Below, piece after piece: positions 61,583 through 64,000 of a stretch of DNA of 64,000 nt. A program made the translations under genes and the position numbers. The stretch covers positions 8,122,001 through 8,186,000 of the forward strand of contig CM055609.1 of NCBI GenBank assembly GCA_029379385.1, written 5' to 3'. Source of the DNA: Quillaja saponaria. Taxonomy: Eukaryota; Streptophyta; Magnoliopsida; Fabales; Quillajaceae. The notes under the pieces are model-generated. The model ran no database searches, was not told the DNA's origin, and saw only the letters and a list, made by a program, of their open reading frames with translations. The stretch's first letter is position 1. Every line of letters starts with the position of its first letter.

Positions 61583-61959
61583 GCATACTAAATTTCTAGC
61601 TTCCAATAAACCAATAATTGGTATAATGAATTCTTCCATTACATACATCAAAGCTTATACAAATATTTATTGGCATAAAATTTATTTTATGTGACATTTT
61701 AATCATCTAGTCATGATAACTTATGTACACACACCTTATAAGATATAAATTAACTATAAGATTATAACATTTTTCTTCTCTCAAATTCATTCCTATAGTC
61801 ATCTTTGTGCATTTATATTGGAAATTGTGAACTAACCGTAATTTAAAAATCTTTGAGAACTTGAATCACTCTATTAAATTAATTCTTTTTACTGCTTTTT
61901 GTAATGCCTCTAAATTTACTACTCCTGTCCCTAACCATAATTTTAGAAATTGATTCTCT

Positions 61960-62370
61960 GTTTAGTCACCACCTTTGGGTTTATTAAGTTGAATACTAAT
62001 GATTTTTGCTTGGGGATCTGGAAAAAATACAGTAAGGGGTTTGATTAGAAATAACTTGGAAGGTTTTGGCTTCATGAGAAACATTGATCTTGGTAACAGT
62101 GTGAAGCAGAGCTATGAGGTTTGTGTGATGTCCTCAATTTGTCTACTAAGTCGGGGAACTTGAAATTTTCAATAAATGTCAAACTTGTTATTGAACTTAT
62201 TAATTGTGCGGATTCAAATTCTCATACTCTTGGATCCCTTATTGATGATTGCAGATTCCTACTCAAGGGCTTCTTTTAGCCACTCTATCTCACAACTTCC
62301 AAAAGGGGAATCAAGCTGCTGATTTATTAGCTAAATTAAAAAGCACACGCGATAACCATGGATTTTACTG
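61960..62370 (+). mobile_element. LINE RNase H-domain remnant
   Basis: Broken frames carry recognisable pieces of the RNase H-like (RVT_3) domain at the end of plant LINE ORF2: a GFIKLNTND start near 61977, VIELINCADSNSHTLGSLID near 62190, and HNFQKGNQAADLLAKL near 62293 in another frame. Several stops and frameshifts separate them. Confidence 0.7.
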
Positions 62371-62491
62371 TTTTATCTTTTATTCTTTATTTTTTTATAT
62401 TATGTTATGTATTCCAACTCAATGGGAGTTTTTACCTAGAGATTTAAAGCTTAAAAAAGGAAGGACCTCACTAATTAAGGCTACTCAAGTT

Positions 62492-62736
62492 TAGGGCTGT
62501 GCAAGATAATTGAGAAAACTGAAAAATAAGTGGCTAGAGAGTGTATATCTCTTCAAACCCTTCTTATAGTGTATGATACCATCTTAAATGGTCAATACCC
62601 AAATCAAACCAGTCATATTTTTTTTCATTTGATTAATTTTACTTAGTTTTTACTTTTGTTCGGAAATTTTAATATCGAAAACTTTTGTTCAACTCAAAAA
62701 AATTTCAATATCCGAACCAATCCATGCACAATCCTA
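62492..62736. mobile_element. hAT-like miniature element, 245 bp
   Basis: The ends TAGGGCTGTGCA and TGCACAATCCTA are inverted repeats with two mismatches. The flanks ctcaagtt (62484-62491) and caaaagtt (62737-62744) agree at 6 of 8 positions, suggesting an old 8-bp target duplication. It is non-coding and lies just past the LINE remnant. Confidence 0.65.
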
Positions 62737-63228
62737 CAAAAGTTAGGCTTTTTTCCTTTTTCTATTTATATAATCTTTTGCCTCATCATAAAAAAGAAAA
62801 TTTTCATTTGTAAACATATTGTGGCATGGAAAAAAAAAATTCCAACAAATATTATTGAAGTTTAAATAATTAAATTTTTATCTCAATTTTGTGAAATCCT
62901 GCTCATTATGTAGTGTAACGTTATACACTATAATATAGTACTGTATCTATTATATTATTGTAAATTTTTTTTTTAATGTATAAGAAATAATAAACAATAC
63001 AAATTGTAAATTTATACTATCATGTTTCAATTAAATAGTGCAAGGCTTGTAAAATGTTGACATGCACATTAAATGTCTCAATAATTTTCCTGAGGTTTTT
63101 ACGTTAAATGTTGTCTTATATTTGTTATTATATATATTAATTTTTATATGACCTTTGTATAGATTTACTTTCATTGCCAAATGCACAACAAAATCTATCC
63201 AACTATCTTATTTAGACTTTATCAGCAG

Positions 63229-63486
63229 AAGGTGCTTGGAAGGTTGCCATTGGTGGGCTACCTCCAATCAGATACTTACTGTTCATGATCACCACGAAGT
63301 CTAATAATGCATTTCTCGAACGTGATTGTATCGATAAATATTCATCGATCGCAAGAGATTTAAATGTAAACCTTCAAAATGAATTACATTCTATGCAAAT
63401 AAGTTTGGTTAATTCTGGGAGCAAAGTGTATTACATTGATTCCTATGGGTCCATGGCTGATCTGATTCAAAGAAATGGAACATTTG
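63229..63486 (+). pseudogene. GDSL esterase/lipase, isolated internal exon
   Basis: Encodes a stretch typical of a late internal exon of plant GDSL esterases: GAWKVAIGGLPPI, ITTKSNNAFLERDCIDKYSS, NLQNELHSMQ and KVYYIDSYGSMADLIQ, then NGTFG. It is framed by an acceptor (atcagcag, ending 63228) and a donor (G|GTTAGT at 63486/63487) at the position where GDSL genes usually split the codon before FEEV. The family motif GLPPIGCLP reads GLPPIRYLL here. The final exon, with the catalytic Asp and His, is not found before the window ends. This may be the surviving half of the gene whose first exon is at 56511, or part of a gene continuing past 64000. Confidence 0.7.
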
Positions 63487-64000
63487 GTTAGTTGCTCAAG
63501 TTAATTTCATGAAGAAATCACCACTATTGTTATTCGGTTCGAATTTGTATTCGAATAGTTATTTCCGAATTTTAGTATTTTATAAAATTAAAAGACACTA
63601 TCAGCGACATTATAAAAAGTTATCTCTAAAAGTGCAATTCTTGTTAGGAGGCGGTCGCAAATAAATAGCCCCTTTAGCATTGATGAATATTAAGCAACAT
63701 CATCTACTGTACATGTGCCAACTTCAACGCTATTAACCACCTACTAAGTTTTTATGAATTGTTGATAGTGGCTGTTGTGGGACAAGGTTTATTGAAGCAT
63801 CAATTTTGTGCAATCCAAGTTTATTTACCCCTTTAGGTTGAGTTATTTATTTATTGTTTTTAGTATATTTACAAGAGCTAAAATTATCCCTTTAGGTCAC
63901 GTTTAGACCCAATGAATTGGAATTGGAACAATTTCAATTGTACTATAACTAGAATTGGTGAGGATTGCAATATACGAGTTTAAATCACATAAAAAAAATT
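63487..64000. other. Terminal non-coding stretch
   Basis: AT-rich sequence with no recognised gene. If the GDSL exon at 63229 belongs to a longer gene, this would be its intron. I see no final GDSL exon here. Confidence 0.4.

Larger units (their letters stand above)
56781..63228. other. Repeat-rich region between the GDSL fragments
   Basis: No intact gene. The ORF at 57575-57799 is unrecognised. 57800-59820 and 60360-61550 have the mixed, moderately GC-richer composition of LTR retrotransposon flanks (for example ccatgtcgggcatttacgcg near 58555 and two related tctttctttaggaaa and ctttctctaggaaaa blocks near 59303 and 59494), but ends and coding domains are not visible. Named elements inside are a hAT-like element (59830-60354), a C11 run near 60524-60534, a TA microsatellite (61557-61582), a LINE RNase H remnant (61960-62370) and a second hAT-like element (62492-62736). 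Confidence 0.5.

Overview
This is nuclear DNA of a eudicot plant, probably a woody rosid, although the sequence alone does not fix the species. The evidence is AT-rich intergenic DNA, GT-AG introns, plant-only gene families (ROP GTPase, WOX homeobox, DYW-type PPR, AP2/ERF, CYP71-clan P450, GDSL esterase) and plant transposon debris.

Layout. (1) 440-9599: an intact type-I ROP GTPase (7 coding exons) and, about 6 kb downstream on the same strand, an intact WOX9-type homeobox gene (4 coding exons, the last only 6 nt). (2) 12.7-34.7 kb: two copies of a RABA1f-like Rab11-class GTPase gene lie on a duplicated segment of about 6 kb (12684-18893 and 28983-34670), with an intact 947-residue DYW-type PPR gene between them. 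Each copy has its own later insertions, and exon 2 plus the start of the 3' UTR are almost identical between copies, which suggests gene conversion. LINE debris follows both copies, and a truncated Ty1/copia element sits next to the second. (3) 36.7-37.6 kb: an ERF transcription-factor gene on the minus strand with a one-base insertion inside the AP2 domain. (4) 39.3-51.6 kb: four tandem CYP71B-like P450 genes, all on the minus strand and each with two exons. A and B are intact, C has a shifted C-terminal tail, and D is broken by a one-base insertion in exon 2. Their spacers are duplicated with them. (5) 51.6-64 kb: gene-poor DNA with a GDSL esterase pseudogene fragment, a second GDSL exon about 6.5 kb further on, hAT-like miniature elements, a LINE RNase H remnant and AT microsatellites.

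How the genes relate. This is not an operon-like system. The ROP-WOX9-RABA1 order looks like ancestral plant synteny, since from memory Arabidopsis has ROP7 beside WOX8 and RABA1h beside WOX9. The ROP and RABA1 proteins act in polarity and in secretory or trans-Golgi trafficking, WOX9 in meristem and embryo patterning, and the PPR protein probably in organelle RNA editing. The P450 cluster is a typical expanding and decaying specialised-metabolism array.

I found no convincing unknown system. The most informative signals are the RABA1 duplication with its probable conversion tract, the clean insertion footprints revealed by comparing paralogous copies, and three single-base frameshifts (ERF, P450-C, P450-D). 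All identities were judged by reading; no alignment or database search was run.
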